Origin: Jeotgalicoccus coquinae
GTDB lineage: Bacteria; Bacillota; Bacilli; Staphylococcales; Salinicoccaceae
Direction: 5' to 3'
Assembly (NCBI RefSeq): GCF_014207425.1
Contig: NZ_JACHFF010000003.1
Span: 1 to 64,000 of the forward strand
DNA length: 64,000 bases
In this document: positions 50,294 through 61,549 of the stretch, in pieces
Position numbering within the stretch: the stretch's first letter is position 1
How the letters are laid out: each line of letters opens with the position of its first letter
Translations under genes and position numbers: made by a program
Notes under the pieces: model-generated
Databases searched by the model: none
Told to the model about the DNA's origin: nothing
The model's input: the letters and a program-made list of their open reading frames with translations, nothing else

Positions 50294-51673
50294 ATGGCAA
50301 AAGCAAAAGTATCATTTGAATGTATGGCCTGCGGCTACGAGTCGCCAAAGTGGATGGGCAAATGTCCGAACTGCGGTGCGTGGAACCAGCTTGAAGAGAA
50401 AATTGTACATAAGGAATCGACGCCCGGCCGGGGAACGCTCGGTAAGACGGCTTCCGATGACCGCTCGCGTGCCACTAAACTTACTACGATAAAAAAACAG
50501 GATACACCGCGTACAACGACACGCTCCGGAGAATTTGACCGGGTGCTCGGCGGGGGTATCGTCAACGGTTCACTGATTTTAATCGGCGGGGATCCCGGTA
50601 TCGGGAAATCAACAATCTTACTGCAGACGGCACTGATTTTAGCAGAAAATCATAATGTGCTTTACGTTTCCGGTGAGGAATCGCTCGAACAGATTAAAAT
50701 GCGTGCGGACCGGATTACAGAAAAACCGTCGGATTTAACGGTGTTCTGTGAAACGAACCTGTTATATATACATGACGAAATTAAACGTATGAAGCCCGAC
50801 TTCTTAATTATCGACTCGATTCAGACAGTATTCCATCCGGATGTCGCAAGTGCACCGGGCAGTGTGGCTCAGGTCAGGGAGAGTACGCAGTCCATTATGA
50901 ATATTGCCAAAGGCAATAACATTGCGACATTTATTGTCGGACACGTAACGAAGGACGGTCAGATTGCCGGACCGAGACTGCTTGAACACATGGTGGATAC
51001 TGTGCTGTATTTCGAAGGTGATCAGCACCATTCGTACCGTATACTGCGTGCAGTGAAAAACCGTTTCGGTTCAACGAACGAAATGGGTATTTTCGAAATG
51101 AAGGCAAAAGGGCTTGAAGAAGTTTTAAACCCTTCTGAAATCTTCCTCGAAGAACGTTCGAAAAACGCACCGGGCTCGGCTATCGTTGCAACGATGGAAG
51201 GAACGCGGTCAATGCTCGTTGAAGTACAGTCGCTGGTTACTCCGACACACTTTCATAACCCGAGACGCATGGCGACCGGAGTCGACACGAACCGGCTGTC
51301 GCTGTTAATGGCAGTACTTGAGAAATCGGAAGGACTGCTTATGCAGCAGCACGATGCATACATTAAAGTTGCAGGCGGCGTAAAACTCGATGAGCCGGCT
51401 GTCGATTTAAGTGTCATTATCAGTATTGCTTCCAGCTTCCAGAATATTGCGGTACGCGGTGATGACTGCTTTATCGGTGAAGTGGGGCTGACAGGCGAAA
51501 TCAGACGTGTGACTAAGATTGAACAGCGTCTGCAGGAAGCGGCAAAGCTCGGATTTAAACGTGCAATAGTGCCTGCTTCGAACTTAAGCGGCGTGGATGT
51601 GCCGGCGGGCATTGAAGCTATCGGTGTGAAAACGCTGAAACAGGCAATCAAACACGCACAGCATAAAGATTAA
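50294..51673 (+). CDS. radA: DNA repair protein RadA
   Basis: 459 residues. N-terminal C4 zinc finger ([18 protein letters not shown]), RecA-like ATPase with Walker [11 protein letters not shown], the KNRFGSTNE motif specific to RadA, and a Lon-like C-terminal domain. It drives branch migration in recombination. Its 213-base upstream gap shows no recognised element beyond an AT-rich stretch. Confidence 0.97.
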   Translation: MAKAKVSFECMACGYESPKWMGKCPNCGAWNQLEEKIVHKESTPGRGTLGKTASDDRSRATKLTTIKKQDTPRTTTRSGEFDRVLGGGIVNGSLILIGGDPGIGKSTILLQTALILAENHNVLYVSGEESLEQIKMRADRITEKPSDLTVFCETNLLYIHDEIKRMKPDFLIIDSIQTVFHPDVASAPGSVAQVRESTQSIMNIAKGNNIATFIVGHVTKDGQIAGPRLLEHMVDTVLYFEGDQHHSYRILRAVKNRFGSTNEMGIFEMKAKGLEEVLNPSEIFLEERSKNAPGSAIVATMEGTRSMLVEVQSLVTPTHFHNPRRMATGVDTNRLSLLMAVLEKSEGLLMQQHDAYIKVAGGVKLDEPAVDLSVIISIASSFQNIAVRGDDCFIGEVGLTGEIRRVTKIEQRLQEAAKLGFKRAIVPASNLSGVDVPAGIEAIGVKTLKQAIKHAQHKD

Positions 51674-51687
51674 AAAGGAGGGATACT

Positions 51688-52746
51688 ATGCTCAAATATT
51701 TACTGTATGTCGTTTACATACTGATTGGTATTTCACTGGGTGTCTGGCTGTTTCCTGAACTGCAGATGCTGCTGCCGTTCGAAATACCGAGGATATTTAA
51801 CAATATACTGATAAGCGGCACGCTTGGTGTTCTGCTGTTTTTCCTGTTATTCGGCTGGACACTGTCGCATGCACATAATTTTCTGAAGAAAAGTGAAGGA
51901 TATCTGCTTTCAAGAAGTCTTGTCGAAATCGTTTTTGCCACACTTGGAATGGTACTGGGACTCGTAATCGCTGTCTTAATATCTCTTTTAATCAATACAC
52001 TGGACATTCCACTGATAGGCGAAATCGTACCGATTGTATTTGCAGTAGTACTCGGTTATTTAGGATTTATAATCGGACTGCGCAAATTCAGCGAGGTGCT
52101 TGATTTCTTTCCGAAAGCTTCGCAGAAAGCCAAAGCAGACGGCAATCAGATTGCCCTTAAGAAGTTTATCGATACGAGTGTAATTATTGACGGACGGATT
52201 ATCGATGTTGTCGAAACGGGGTTTCTGGAAGGTGAAATTATCATTCCGCAGTTCGTACTGGATGAACTTCAGCTGATTGCTGATGCTACTGACCCGGTTA
52301 AAAGGGAAAAAGGCCAGCGCGGGCTGGACATGCTGAATGCACTGCAGGAGAAAAGCCGTAATGTCCGTATCGAACCGGTTACTTATGACAAGCTCGATGT
52401 CGACCAGCAGCTGATCGAGATTGCAAAAAAAGAAAAAGGTGCAATTTTAACGACGGATTACAACCTGAATAAAATATGCCAGCTTCACGATATTCCCGTT
52501 CTTAACGTCAATGAGTTAAGCGGGGCGATAAAAACCGTCGTCGTTCAGGGTGACGTTTTTGAACTGTTTGTATCCAAAACTGGTAAAGAAGAAAACCAGG
52601 GTGTCGGATATCTCGATGACGGTACGATGGTCGTTGTGGAAAACGGTGAGAACTTAATTAATCAAATGGTACCTGTCATTGTGACAAGTGTACTGCAGAC
52701 GAATTCAGGACGAATCGTCTTTGCGAAACTGGAGAAAAACAAATGA
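51688..52746 (+). CDS. PIN/TRAM-domain membrane protein (YacL)
   Basis: 352 residues. Four hydrophobic helices (about 3-25, 36-56, 72-95, 108-127) precede a PIN nuclease-like domain (KKFIDTSVIIDGRIIDVVETGFLEG, LTTDYNLNKICQ) and a C-terminal TRAM domain. This is the YacL family, always next to radA and ispD in Bacilli. The PIN acidic residues are retained, so RNase activity is possible. It is fused by 4 bases to ispD. Confidence 0.93.
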   Translation: MLKYLLYVVYILIGISLGVWLFPELQMLLPFEIPRIFNNILISGTLGVLLFFLLFGWTLSHAHNFLKKSEGYLLSRSLVEIVFATLGMVLGLVIAVLISLLINTLDIPLIGEIVPIVFAVVLGYLGFIIGLRKFSEVLDFFPKASQKAKADGNQIALKKFIDTSVIIDGRIIDVVETGFLEGEIIIPQFVLDELQLIADATDPVKREKGQRGLDMLNALQEKSRNVRIEPVTYDKLDVDQQLIEIAKKEKGAILTTDYNLNKICQLHDIPVLNVNELSGAIKTVVVQGDVFELFVSKTGKEENQGVGYLDDGTMVVVENGENLINQMVPVIVTSVLQTNSGRIVFAKLEKNK

Positions 52747-53414
52747 AATATACGGTAATTATTCCGGCAGCGGGACTCGGTTCCCGCATGGGGCTCGGAT
52801 TTAACAAAGTGCTTTTGGAAATTGACGGAGAACCGGTAATTAAACGCACCGTCAGACAATTTGAAGAAGATCCCGACTGCGAAGCGATTCACCTTGCGGT
52901 GAGATCTGAAGAGACGGATATTATGAATAAGATGTTTGAAAACAGCAGAAAAATCGCAGGTATTCATATCGGCGGTGCTGAACGTCAGGACAGCATTTAT
53001 AATGCACTGATTAATGTGAAGAATGCCGAATATGTTTTCGTACACGACGGTGCAAGACCGTTTGTCACAACTGATGTACTTAAGCGATTGAAAGATAAAG
53101 TTACAGAAACCGGCGCGGTCATCTGCGGAGTGAAAACAAAAGATACGCTGAAGCGCGTCAATGACGGCAAGGTGAAAGAAACACTTGTCCGTGATGAAGT
53201 GGTTGCCGTGCATACGCCGCAAGGTTTTAAGTACAGTATTTTAAGACAGGCTTATGAGCATTCAAAAGCAAATAAACTTGAAGTGACAGATGACTCGATG
53301 ATGGTTGAAGCGATAGGAAAAGAAGTCTATTTAGTCGATTCGACTTATGATAATATTAAAATAACGACAAGCGAAGATCTGCAGCTTGCGCATATGATTC
53401 TTAAAGGAAAGTAG
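52743..53414 (+). CDS. ispD: 2-C-methyl-D-erythritol 4-phosphate cytidylyltransferase
   Basis: 223 residues. Motifs are [30 protein letters not shown] and [12 protein letters not shown], then TDDSMMVEA. With IspE (17759) and IspF (next) it belongs to the MEP isoprenoid route. Some staphylococcal IspD-like proteins act in ribitol-CDP synthesis, but adjacency to ispF supports the MEP role. Confidence 0.94.
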   Translation: MKYTVIIPAAGLGSRMGLGFNKVLLEIDGEPVIKRTVRQFEEDPDCEAIHLAVRSEETDIMNKMFENSRKIAGIHIGGAERQDSIYNALINVKNAEYVFVHDGARPFVTTDVLKRLKDKVTETGAVICGVKTKDTLKRVNDGKVKETLVRDEVVAVHTPQGFKYSILRQAYEHSKANKLEVTDDSMMVEAIGKEVYLVDSTYDNIKITTSEDLQLAHMILKGK

Positions 53415-53418
53415 TGAG

Positions 53419-53904
53419 ATGATGAGGATCGGTCACGGTTATGATGTGCACGCATTTGATGCATCCCGCCCGCTTATTTTGGGCGGTATGGAAATTCCCC
53501 ACGACTTCGGGTTAAAAGGACATTCCGACGCGGATGTGCTGCTGCATACAATTACAGATTCCATACTGGGTGCGCTGGCACTTGGTGATATCGGGAAGTT
53601 CTTCCCGGACACAGACGAAAAATTTAAAGATGCGGATTCACGTGCACTGCTGAGTGAAGTAGTAACGATGATGCATGAAAAAGGTTATGAAATCGGCAAT
53701 ATCGATGCAGTAGTGATTGCTGAAAGGCCGAAACTTAGAGGATATATTGACGATATGCGTGAGAACGTTGCGGTTCTTTTGAAGACGGATATATCAAATG
53801 TTAATATTAAAGCGACAACATCTGAAAAATTAGGATTTACAGGCAGAGAAGAAGGTATCGCAAGTGAAGCGGTAGTCTTACTTCAAAAACAGGAGGCAAA
53901 ATAA
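53419..53904 (+). CDS. ispF: 2-C-methyl-D-erythritol 2,4-cyclodiphosphate synthase
   Basis: 161 residues. Zinc site GHGYDVHAF and [19 protein letters not shown], with FPDTD and the [18 protein letters not shown]-terminus. Start ATG 53419 or 53422. The presence of ispD, ispE and ispF in the window points to a MEP pathway, unlike Staphylococcus aureus, which uses mevalonate. The stop overlaps the gltX start. Confidence 0.96.
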   Translation: MMRIGHGYDVHAFDASRPLILGGMEIPHDFGLKGHSDADVLLHTITDSILGALALGDIGKFFPDTDEKFKDADSRALLSEVVTMMHEKGYEIGNIDAVVIAERPKLRGYIDDMRENVAVLLKTDISNVNIKATTSEKLGFTGREEGIASEAVVLLQKQEAK

Positions 53905-55355
53905 TGAGTAAAGTAAGAGTGAGATACGCACCAAGTCCAACCGGATATCTGCACATAGGTAATGCCCGTGCAGCACTGTTTAACTATTTGTTCGCACGCC
54001 ATCACGGCGGAGACTTCATTATCCGTATTGAGGATACTGATAGATCGAGACACGTGGATGAGGGTGAAGAGTCTCAGCTGAACTACTTGAAGTGGCTCGG
54101 TATTGAGTGGGATGAAAGTGTTGATGTTGGCGGAAACTACGGCCCGTACCGTCAGTCGGAACGCGGAGATATTTACGCACCGTATATCCAGAAATTACTG
54201 GATAACAACCTGGCATACCGCTGCTATATGACTTCTGAAGAACTTGAAGCTGAAAGAGAAGAACAGCTTAAAAACGGTCAGACACCAATGTACGGCGGAA
54301 AACATTCAAACTTAACAGCTGAACAGGAAGAACAGTACAAGGCTGAAGGCAGAGAACCATCAATCCGTATCCGTGTACCGAAAGACAAAACATACACGTT
54401 TAACGACATGGTTAAAGGCGACGTATCATTTGACTCAAACGGATTCGGCGACTGGGTTATCGTGAAGAAAGACGGCGTGCCGACTTACAACTTCGCTGTT
54501 GTAATCGATGACCACGAAATGGAAATTACTCACGTACTTCGCGGTGACGACCACATTTCAAATACACCGAAACAGATGATGGTGTACGAACTGCTTGATT
54601 TGCCGCTGCCGGAATTCGGCCACACAGCATTAATCGTTAACGCAGAGAAGAAGAAGTTATCAAAACGAGATGCTTCAATTATTCAGTTCATCGAGCAGTA
54701 TGAAGCGCTTGGCTACCTGCCGGATGCAATGTTTAACTTTATCGCGCTTCTTGGCTGGTCTCCTGAAGGAGAAGAGGAAATCTTTACTAAAGAAGAACTG
54801 ATTGCAAATTTCGACGAAAACAGACTGTCTAAAGCATCTGCATTCTTCGATAACCAGAAATTAATGTGGATTAACAACCAGTACATGAAACAGAAAAACT
54901 CTGAAGAGATTTTCGACATGGCATTGCCGTTCCTTAAGGAAGCGGGCAGAGTATCTGAAAATCCTGATGAAGCGGAGCTGGACTGGACACGCAAACTTGT
55001 GCAGCTGTACCAGCCTCAGATGAGCTATGCTGCTGAAATTACAGACCTTTCAGAGCAGTTCTTTAAAGACCACGTGGAGTTTGATGAAGAAGCGGATGAA
55101 GTTCTTCGTCAGGAGCACATTCCTGAACTGATGACGGCACTTCATGAACACTTCACAGCGCTTGAAGACTTCTCACCTGAAGGAATCAAAGCAGAAATTA
55201 AAGCTGTGCAGAAAGCAACAGGCATTAAAGGCAAGAAATTATTCATGCCGATCCGTGTTGCAGCAACAGGCGAAACAAAAGGACCTGAACTGCCGGACGC
55301 AATTTCATTAATCGGCAAAGAGACAGTTCTAGAGCGCATCAAGCGTCTTATCTAG
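53904..55355 (+). CDS. gltX: Glutamyl-tRNA synthetase
   Basis: 483 residues, class I. HIGN-type motif in [18 protein letters not shown] and KMSKS-type motif [10 protein letters not shown] stem-contact and anticodon-binding alpha-helical domain follows. In organisms without GlnRS it also charges tRNA-Gln. It precedes cysE, but a T-box leader separates the two. Confidence 0.97.
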   Translation: MSKVRVRYAPSPTGYLHIGNARAALFNYLFARHHGGDFIIRIEDTDRSRHVDEGEESQLNYLKWLGIEWDESVDVGGNYGPYRQSERGDIYAPYIQKLLDNNLAYRCYMTSEELEAEREEQLKNGQTPMYGGKHSNLTAEQEEQYKAEGREPSIRIRVPKDKTYTFNDMVKGDVSFDSNGFGDWVIVKKDGVPTYNFAVVIDDHEMEITHVLRGDDHISNTPKQMMVYELLDLPLPEFGHTALIVNAEKKKLSKRDASIIQFIEQYEALGYLPDAMFNFIALLGWSPEGEEEIFTKEELIANFDENRLSKASAFFDNQKLMWINNQYMKQKNSEEIFDMALPFLKEAGRVSENPDEAELDWTRKLVQLYQPQMSYAAEITDLSEQFFKDHVEFDEEADEVLRQEHIPELMTALHEHFTALEDFSPEGIKAEIKAVQKATGIKGKKLFMPIRVAATGETKGPELPDAISLIGKETVLERIKRLI

Positions 55356-55377
55356 GCTGAACGGTTGAAATAAGAGG

Positions 55378-55580
55378 CTTTGTGCCGTATGATATAAGTG
55401 TTAAAAGTTAAGTATATAAACCGCTGGACACAAAGAGATTATCCACCTGCTGAAAAGGATAACAAAGCGTTTGTAGAATTGCGCTTTTAATATTGAATAA
55501 ACTCTATATTAAAAGTGAAAAAGCAGAGTGGAACCGTGCGTGAGCGCCTCTGTCCGACTACCGGGCAGAGGCGTATTTTT
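55378..55580 (+). promoter_or_regulatory. T-box riboswitch upstream of cysE-cysS
   Basis: The T-box sequence AGAGTGGAACCGTGCG (55525-55540) is followed by a terminator stem CGCCTCTGTCC/GGGCAGAGGCG (55545-55573) and T-run. Upstream are a perfect hairpin CTTTTAATAT/ATATTAAAAG (55484-55515, stem III position) and pairing arms CTTTGTG/CACAAAG (55378-55384/55429-55435). Uncharged tRNA would prevent termination. Downstream genes suggest tRNA-Cys, but I could not assign the specifier codon with confidence. Confidence 0.85.
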
Positions 55581-55600
55581 ATGATTTTAGGAGGGCGAAG

Positions 55601-56257
55601 ATGTTTCAGAGAGTGAAAGAGGATTTGGACATGGTACTGGCACTCGATCCGGCTGCAAAGAATCGTTTCGAAGCGTTTTTTACGTACTCAGGTGTCCATG
55701 CAGTATGGGCGCATCTGATTGCACACTGGTTTTATAAAAAGAATTTAAAAGTGATTGCACGCGTGATTTCGCAGCTGAGCCGTTTTGTGACCGGTGTGGA
55801 AATTCATCCGGGAGCAAAAGTCGGCAGAAGGTTATTTATCGACCACGGAATGGGTGTCGTTATCGGCGAAACGTGCAACATCGGCAATGATGTGACGATA
55901 TACCAGGGGGTAACACTTGGCGGAACGGGTAAAGAAGACCATAAGCGCCATCCTGATATCGACGACAATGTACTGATTGCAGCAGGTGCCAAAGTGCTCG
56001 GGAACATTCGCATCGGAGAATCATCGAATGTCGGTGCAAACTCCGTCGTACTGAAAAATGTGCCGCCTCACTCGACAGTTGTTGGAATTCCGGGGCATAT
56101 TGTGAAGCAGCACGGTCAGCGTATCAGAAAACATAATAACTTTGACCACCGGGATATTCCGGATCCGTTATTTGAGAAATTGCTGGAACTTGAAAAAGAT
56201 ATTAATAACTTCAGAAGAGAAGTTGGGAATGAGGTAAAAGATGGTTCGCATATATAA
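55601..56257 (+). CDS. cysE: Serine O-acetyltransferase
   Basis: 218 residues. An N-terminal helical region is followed by a left-handed beta helix ([46 protein letters not shown]). It acetylates serine for CysK. Start after GGAGGG; overlaps cysS by 17 bases. Under the T-box. Confidence 0.97.
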   Translation: MFQRVKEDLDMVLALDPAAKNRFEAFFTYSGVHAVWAHLIAHWFYKKNLKVIARVISQLSRFVTGVEIHPGAKVGRRLFIDHGMGVVIGETCNIGNDVTIYQGVTLGGTGKEDHKRHPDIDDNVLIAAGAKVLGNIRIGESSNVGANSVVLKNVPPHSTVVGIPGHIVKQHGQRIRKHNNFDHRDIPDPLFEKLLELEKDINNFRREVGNEVKDGSHI

Positions 56258-57635
56258 TACAATTACCAGAAAAAAAGAAGAGTTTAAGCCGCTTGAAGAA
56301 GGAAAAGTAAGCATGTACGTCTGCGGTCCGACAGTTTATAACTATATTCATATCGGGAACGCGCGTCCTGCGATTGCTTTCGATACGGTACGCCGTTATT
56401 TGGAATATAAAGGATATGAAGTGAAATACGTATCGAACTTTACAGATGTCGACGATAAATTAATTAAAGCTTCTAAAGAACTTGGTGAAACCGTTCCTGA
56501 AATTGCAGAGCGTTTTATCGAAGCGTTCTTTGAAGATACGGGCGCACTCAACGTTAAAAAAGCAGATGTTCATCCGAGAGTGATGGACCACATGCCGGAC
56601 ATCGTAGAGTTTATTAAAGTGCTGATTGAAAAAGATCATGCGTACGAGTCGGCGGGAGATGTATACTTTAAAACACGTTCATTTGACGGCTACGGCAAAC
56701 TGTCTCAGCAGTCGGTGGATGACTTAAAAGTAGGCGCGCGCATCGATGCGGGCGAGAAAAAACAGGATCCGCTGGATTTCGCGCTGTGGAAACAGGCGAA
56801 AGATGGAGAAATCAGCTGGGATTCACCATGGGGCGAAGGCCGGCCGGGCTGGCACATCGAGTGCAGCGTGATGGCGCGTGAACATCTGGGGAACACGATT
56901 GACATTCATGCAGGCGGACAGGACTTAACATTCCCGCATCATGAAAACGAAATTGCCCAAAGCGAATGTATGACAGACGAAACATTTGCCAACTACTGGA
57001 TGCACAACGGCTACATTAATATCGACAACACTAAGATGTCGAAGTCACTCGGCAACTTCATCCTGGTGCACGATATTATTAAGGAAATCGAACCGAATGT
57101 ACTCCGCTATTTTATGGTAAGTGTGCATTACCGCAACCCGATTAACTATAACCGCGAGCTTGTGGATGCAGCGCGCAACGGTCTGATGCGTATCCAGGAC
57201 AGCTATCACCAGGCAGTGGAACGTCTTGACAAAGCAGTCGGTACAGAAACAGACGATAAAATTCTCGCTGGAATTGATGACAACATTAAACTGCTGGAAA
57301 CACATATGGATGATGATTTCAATACAGCCAATGCGGTTGCAGCATGGCACGAACTGACCGGCGAACTGAATAAGTATCTTCGTCAGCCGTCAACAGCAAA
57401 AGAAGTGCTTGAGAAATTTACGGCAGCATTTAAGACGTACTCGGAAATTCTCGGTGTGAGTCTGGAGAGAAAAGAACTGCTTCTTGATGAAGAAGTTGAA
57501 GCGCTGATTGAAGAGCGTGAAACAGCACGTAAGAATAAAGATTTCGCACGCGCAGATGAAATCCGCGATAACTTAAAAGCGGAAGGTATTGTACTTGAAG
57601 ATACGAAAGACGGTGTGAGGTTCAGACGTGGATAA
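56241..57635 (+). CDS. cysS: Cysteinyl-tRNA synthetase
   Basis: 464 residues, class [21 protein letters not shown], zinc ligands Cys28-like, and H in [10 protein letters not shown] and [20 protein letters not shown]. It overlaps mrnC. Co-transcribed with cysE so that cysteine supply and use share one T-box. Confidence 0.97.
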   Translation: MVRIYNTITRKKEEFKPLEEGKVSMYVCGPTVYNYIHIGNARPAIAFDTVRRYLEYKGYEVKYVSNFTDVDDKLIKASKELGETVPEIAERFIEAFFEDTGALNVKKADVHPRVMDHMPDIVEFIKVLIEKDHAYESAGDVYFKTRSFDGYGKLSQQSVDDLKVGARIDAGEKKQDPLDFALWKQAKDGEISWDSPWGEGRPGWHIECSVMAREHLGNTIDIHAGGQDLTFPHHENEIAQSECMTDETFANYWMHNGYINIDNTKMSKSLGNFILVHDIIKEIEPNVLRYFMVSVHYRNPINYNRELVDAARNGLMRIQDSYHQAVERLDKAVGTETDDKILAGIDDNIKLLETHMDDDFNTANAVAAWHELTGELNKYLRQPSTAKEVLEKFTAAFKTYSEILGVSLERKELLLDEEVEALIEERETARKNKDFARADEIRDNLKAEGIVLEDTKDGVRFRRG

Positions 57636-58029
57636 TTTTAAACTGGACACAGTGCCGTCTCTGTCGCTGGCATTTTTAGGCGATGCAGTTTATGCCGTAC
57701 ACGTCCGAGAATATTTAATAAGAAATAAACCCTACTTAAAACCGGACGCTCTGCACAGAGAGGCTAATAAACTTGTCAGTGCAAGGGCCCAGGCAGAAGC
57801 ACTGCATTTTTTAAGACAGTCGGAACTGCTGACGGAAGAAGAATGGGATATTGCGAAAAAAGCGCGTAATAAATCGAGCGCAACACGTGCGAAGAATGCT
57901 TCGATTAAAGAGTACCGGAACGCATCCGGACTTGAAGCGCTTGTCGGGTACCTTGCGCTGACGGATAACGAAGCGCGTATTACAGAGCTGATGGCTCATA
58001 TAATTAAGAACGGGAGTGAAGTGCGATGA
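57628..58029 (+). CDS. mrnC: Mini-ribonuclease III
   Basis: 133 residues, GTG start inside cysS end. RNase III catalytic domain only ([48 protein letters not shown]), lacking the dsRNA-binding domain. It matures 23S rRNA ends. The start of rlmB overlaps its stop. Confidence 0.94.
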   Translation: MDNFKLDTVPSLSLAFLGDAVYAVHVREYLIRNKPYLKPDALHREANKLVSARAQAEALHFLRQSELLTEEEWDIAKKARNKSSATRAKNASIKEYRNASGLEALVGYLALTDNEARITELMAHIIKNGSEVR

Positions 58030-58769
58030 GCAGTTCAGCAATAGCAGGACGCCACGCAGTGAGAGAGCTGCTGCGTTCAAACAGTGATATTAATAAGATT
58101 TATATACAGGACACTGTAAACAAAAGTCAGTTGAAAGAAATTCTTGATCTGGCGAAAGAAAAACGCGTTGTTGTATCAACGGTGCCGAAAAATAAAATAG
58201 ACGGACTGACAGACGAACGCCACCAGGGTATCGTTGCACTTGTCAGTGCGCATGAGTATATGCCGTTCGAAGAACTGCTTGAAAATATTGCAGGCAAAGA
58301 TGCCAACATTATTATTCTGGACGGGCTGGAAGATCCGCATAACCTGGGCTCTATTTTAAGAACAGCTGATGCTGTCGGCTTCGATGCGGTAATCATTCCA
58401 AAACGCCGCTCGGTACTCTTAACGGATACTGTTGCGAAAACATCGACAGGTGCGATTGAGTACGTGCCGGTTGTCAGAGTGACGAACATTAACCAGACAA
58501 TCGATAAGCTGAAAGAACATAACTTCTGGGTAATCGGCAGTGATGGTACAGGAACGATGGATTATCGCGAAATGAACGCGAAGTCCGGCAGTACAGCACT
58601 CGTTGTCGGCAGTGAAGGTGAGGGAATCAGCAGAAAAACATTGGAGAAATGCGACTTTACCGTTAAAATACCGATGGTTGGTGAAATTACGAGCCTGAAT
58701 GCTTCGGTTTCAGCTGCACTTTTGATGTATGAAGTGTTCCGTCAGCAGAACCCGTCCGGACGTGATTAA
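58026..58769 (+). CDS. rlmB: 23S rRNA (guanosine2251-2'-O)-methyltransferase family protein
   Basis: 247-residue SPOUT methyltransferase. N-terminal substrate-binding domain IAGRHAVRELLRSN, knot motifs NLGSILRTADAVG, VVGSEGEGIS and IPMVGEITSLNASVSAALLMYEV. Close to YacO of Bacillus. It overlaps mrnC by 4 bases. Confidence 0.94.
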   Translation: MSSSAIAGRHAVRELLRSNSDINKIYIQDTVNKSQLKEILDLAKEKRVVVSTVPKNKIDGLTDERHQGIVALVSAHEYMPFEELLENIAGKDANIIILDGLEDPHNLGSILRTADAVGFDAVIIPKRRSVLLTDTVAKTSTGAIEYVPVVRVTNINQTIDKLKEHNFWVIGSDGTGTMDYREMNAKSGSTALVVGSEGEGISRKTLEKCDFTVKIPMVGEITSLNASVSAALLMYEVFRQQNPSGRD

Positions 58770-58771
58770 TC

Positions 58772-59296
58772 ATGCGTAAAAAACGGCGGTTACTGGTAGT
58801 CGACGGCTATAATCTGATTGGTGCCAATTCCAAGCTTTTTGCAGAATCAAAAATTTCACTTCAGCTTGCGAGAGAAGAAGTGCTGAAAGCGCTGAGTGAA
58901 TACCAGGCGCTGCAGAATTATGAAATCATCTGTGTGTTTGATGCATATGAAGTAAAAAACCAGGAAGCGGTTATCGATTATTACGGCATTACGGTAATTT
59001 ATACGAAAGAAAAAGAAACAGCCGATGAATATATAGAACGATTCGTTTACGATAATTATCATCCTCACTTATGCGATATCAGTGTTGTTACGAGTGACCT
59101 GACAGAGCAGAATGCGATATTTGCATACGGCGCCTACCGGGTACCCTCGAGAGAGATGTGGATGAATCTGGCGGAGGCTGATAAAAATATCAGTGCACAT
59201 ATTGAGACGATAAACGAAAAACTGCCGAGGACAAAACTGGATATCAGTGAAGAAGTACTCGCAAAAATGGAAAAACTGCGGCGCGGCGAAGAGTGA
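58772..59296 (+). CDS. NYN-domain ribonuclease (YacP/Rae1)
   Basis: 174 residues. PIN-like NYN fold: LLVVDGYNLIGA, VFDAYEVKN, YTKEKETADEYIERFVYD, VVTSDLTEQ. The Bacillus homologue Rae1 cleaves mRNA in the ribosomal A site. It follows rlmB directly, as in related genomes. Confidence 0.93.
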   Translation: MRKKRRLLVVDGYNLIGANSKLFAESKISLQLAREEVLKALSEYQALQNYEIICVFDAYEVKNQEAVIDYYGITVIYTKEKETADEYIERFVYDNYHPHLCDISVVTSDLTEQNAIFAYGAYRVPSREMWMNLAEADKNISAHIETINEKLPRTKLDISEEVLAKMEKLRRGEE

Positions 59297-59359
59297 CACC
59301 TTGAACGCCCCTCACGAACCTCATATAGTAGGAGTAATATAAAAGAGGGGGCGCAGCTG

Positions 59360-60013
59360 ATGTACAGAATAAAAACTTTTTATTTTTATATCAGGGAAAC
59401 CGGATCGTCAGAGTACGACGGCACAGATGTGATTTATAACAGCAATGCACTCAGAGTAAAAGACGGCGATTTTAATGCATTCGATGAAATTGATGTCCGG
59501 CTGCGTCCGTTCATCCGGCGGATGTCGTTCAAGTACGATATGAGTGAGCATGACCGTGAAGATTTAATTCAGGAAATGATGTATACGGCACTGATTCTCT
59601 GTCTGAAGTACGATTATGCGAAAGGTCATTACAGACATTATGTGCTCCGGACCATCCGGCTGAAAATGTACGATTATATGAACTGCTGCAGCGCCCGGCA
59701 TCAGATTGAAATGGATTCCGATGATATGATAATGTTTGAAAACAAACATGCACTGTCGCAGATTATATTAAAAGAAACGCAGGCTGAGTATACCGGGGCA
59801 TCCGGGGATTTATCGAATTACGAAAAACAGGTGCTGAAGTTACTGATGGACGGCTGTTCTTTAAACGATATTGCCAGTCTTTGCCGCAGGGACCCGAGAT
59901 CGGTAATCAATACCCTTTACAGGATAAAAATCAAGTTCAGAGCAGTTGAAGATTTACACGCTGTTGTTGACAATAACGCACTGAGCCGATATAGTATACT
60001 AGAATTGAAATGA
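59360..60013 (+). CDS. sigH: Sigma-70 family factor, SigH-like
   Basis: 217 residues. Region 2 is seen in [60 protein letters not shown] (about 50-110), region 4 in [44 protein letters not shown] (about 150-200). Its place between yacP and rpmG/secE/nusG is that of sigH in Bacillus and Staphylococcus. It is divergent in sequence; in S. aureus SigH controls competence genes. RBS GAGGGGG upstream. Confidence 0.85.
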   Translation: MYRIKTFYFYIRETGSSEYDGTDVIYNSNALRVKDGDFNAFDEIDVRLRPFIRRMSFKYDMSEHDREDLIQEMMYTALILCLKYDYAKGHYRHYVLRTIRLKMYDYMNCCSARHQIEMDSDDMIMFENKHALSQIILKETQAEYTGASGDLSNYEKQVLKLLMDGCSLNDIASLCRRDPRSVINTLYRIKIKFRAVEDLHAVVDNNALSRYSILELK

Positions 60014-60023
60014 GGATTTTAAG

Positions 60024-60161
60024 ATGAAAATTGCTCTTATATGCAGTGACTGCGGCTCGCGTAATTATTCATTAAACAAGCCGGTTCACAATGAAAGACT
60101 CGTAATGAAAAAACATTGTCCAAAATGCAATAAGCATACAACGCATAAAAGTTCTATATAG
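60024..60161 (+). CDS. rpmG: 50S ribosomal protein L33
   Basis: 45 residues. [15 protein letters not shown]...[15 protein letters not shown] keeps both zinc CxxC pairs (Cys7/Cys10 and Cys32/Cys35), so it is a zinc-containing (C+) L33 paralogue. It lies 10 bases after sigH and upstream of secE, as is common. Confidence 0.94.
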   Translation: MKIALICSDCGSRNYSLNKPVHNERLVMKKHCPKCNKHTTHKSSI

Positions 60162-60178
60162 TTCAGGAGGAACGGTTG

Positions 60179-60355
60179 ATGAATAATAATAATAACTTCT
60201 TCCAAAATGTTGTTAGCGAGATGAAAAAAGTCAGCTGGCCAACAGGGCAGGAAGTAGTCCGTTATACGACGACAGTAGTACTTACAGTAGTATTTTTTCT
60301 GGCATTCTTCTACGTGCTGGATATCGGCATCACAGCACTAATTGATTTTATGTAA
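60179..60355 (+). CDS. secE: Preprotein translocase subunit SecE
   Basis: 58 residues, RBS AGGAGG. It has an amphipathic [24 protein letters not shown] segment with the SecE signature (KKVxWP) and a single C-terminal transmembrane helix ([21 protein letters not shown]). Short, single-helix form typical of Firmicutes. Confidence 0.96.
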   Translation: MNNNNNFFQNVVSEMKKVSWPTGQEVVRYTTTVVLTVVFFLAFFYVLDIGITALIDFM

Positions 60356-60373
60356 TTTAAAAGGAGCGGTAAA

Positions 60374-60913
60374 ATGTCTCTAGACAAGCATTGGTATGCA
60401 GTACATACCTATTCAGGCTATGAAAACAAAGTAAAGGCAAACCTAGAGGCGCGCCTTGAATCGATGAATATGCAGGATTTAATTTTCCGCGTAGTCATTC
60501 CCGAAGAAGAAGAAACAACAATTAAAGACGGGAAAAAGAAAACGGCAATGAAGAAAACATTCCCGGGATATGTTCTCGTTGAATTAGTAATGACAGACGA
60601 ATCATGGTACGTAGTCCGCAATACGCCGGGCGTTACAGGATTTGTCGGCTCGCAGGGTGCGGGCAGCAAGCCAAATCCGCTGCTGCCGGAGGAAGTTAAA
60701 TTTATCCTTCGCCAGATGGGAATGTCCGAGAAAATTGTTGATGTTGAAGTCGCTGTCGGCGAATCGATCAATATTATTGCAGGGCCATTCAATAACCAGA
60801 GCGGTGTAATTGAGTCTATCGATGAGGAACGCTACAAGCTTACTGTACTCGTTGAGATGTTCGGCCGTGAAACACCGGTTGAAGTTGAATTCGACCAAAT
60901 CGAAAAACTTTAA
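60374..60913 (+). CDS. nusG: Transcription antitermination/pausing factor NusG
   Basis: 179 residues. NGN domain (WYAVHTYSGYENKVKANLEARL, FPGYVLVELVMTDESWYVVRNTPGVTGFVG) and C-terminal KOW domain (GPFNNQSGVIESIDEER). It follows secE by 18 bases. Confidence 0.98.
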   Translation: MSLDKHWYAVHTYSGYENKVKANLEARLESMNMQDLIFRVVIPEEEETTIKDGKKKTAMKKTFPGYVLVELVMTDESWYVVRNTPGVTGFVGSQGAGSKPNPLLPEEVKFILRQMGMSEKIVDVEVAVGESINIIAGPFNNQSGVIESIDEERYKLTVLVEMFGRETPVEVEFDQIEKL

Positions 60914-60921
60914 TTTCTTTA

Positions 60922-60980
60922 TTGAAATATGTAACTATTATGTGCTATACTTTCATGGTCGCAAATTTGCGGCCATCTTT
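60922..60980 (+). promoter_or_regulatory. Promoter and leader hairpin of rplK-rplA
   Basis: TTGAAA (60922-60927), 18-base spacer, TATACT (60946-60951). Just after, at 60954, is a near-perfect palindrome GGTCGCAAA/TTTGCGGCC followed by ATCTTTATTT, which could end nusG read-through. Confidence 0.7.
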
Positions 60981-61062
60981 ATTTATGTATACAGATGAAG
61001 AGTGGGAGGATGAAATCTAAACATCCTGTGACCACATCACGATTATGAGGAGGTGCAACATC

Positions 61063-61488
61063 GTGGCTAAAAAAGTTATTAATGTTGTGAAATTGCAAAT
61101 TCCTGCAGGCAAGGCGAACCCGGCACCACCGGTAGGTCCAGCACTAGGTCAGGCAGGCGTAAACATCATGGGATTCTGTAAAGAATTCAACGCACGTACA
61201 CAAGAGCAGGCAGGTCTTATTATTCCTGTAGAAATCTCAGTATTTGAGGACCGCTCATTCACATTTATTACAAAGACTCCACCAGCAGCTGTTCTTCTTA
61301 AGAAAGCAGCAAGCGTTGAGAAGGGTTCAGGCGAACCTAACAAAAACAAGGTGGCAACTGTTACAGCGGCTCAGGTTCGTGAAATCGCTGAAACAAAAAT
61401 GGAAGATTTAAACGCAGCATCAGTAGACGCAGCAGTTAAAATGGTTGAAGGTACAGCTAGAAGCATGGGCTTCTCTGTCGAAAAATAA
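61063..61488 (+). CDS. rplK: 50S ribosomal protein L11
   Basis: 141 residues, GTG start at 61063 after GAGGAGG; an in-frame upstream ATG at 61045 overlaps that site. [35 protein letters not shown] is the invariant N-terminus. It binds the GTPase centre of 23S rRNA. Confidence 0.98.
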   Translation: MAKKVINVVKLQIPAGKANPAPPVGPALGQAGVNIMGFCKEFNARTQEQAGLIIPVEISVFEDRSFTFITKTPPAAVLLKKAASVEKGSGEPNKNKVATVTAAQVREIAETKMEDLNAASVDAAVKMVEGTARSMGFSVEK

Positions 61489-61549
61489 ATTAAGTATTAA
61501 TACGGTCGTGGGAGGATTAACCCCGCTATAACCACAAGGAGGAATTTAA

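Noticed and set aside
52662-53222. 186-codon minus-strand frame opposite ispD
   Set aside because: Shadow of ispD and the YacL end; Phe/His/Cys-rich, no start signal.
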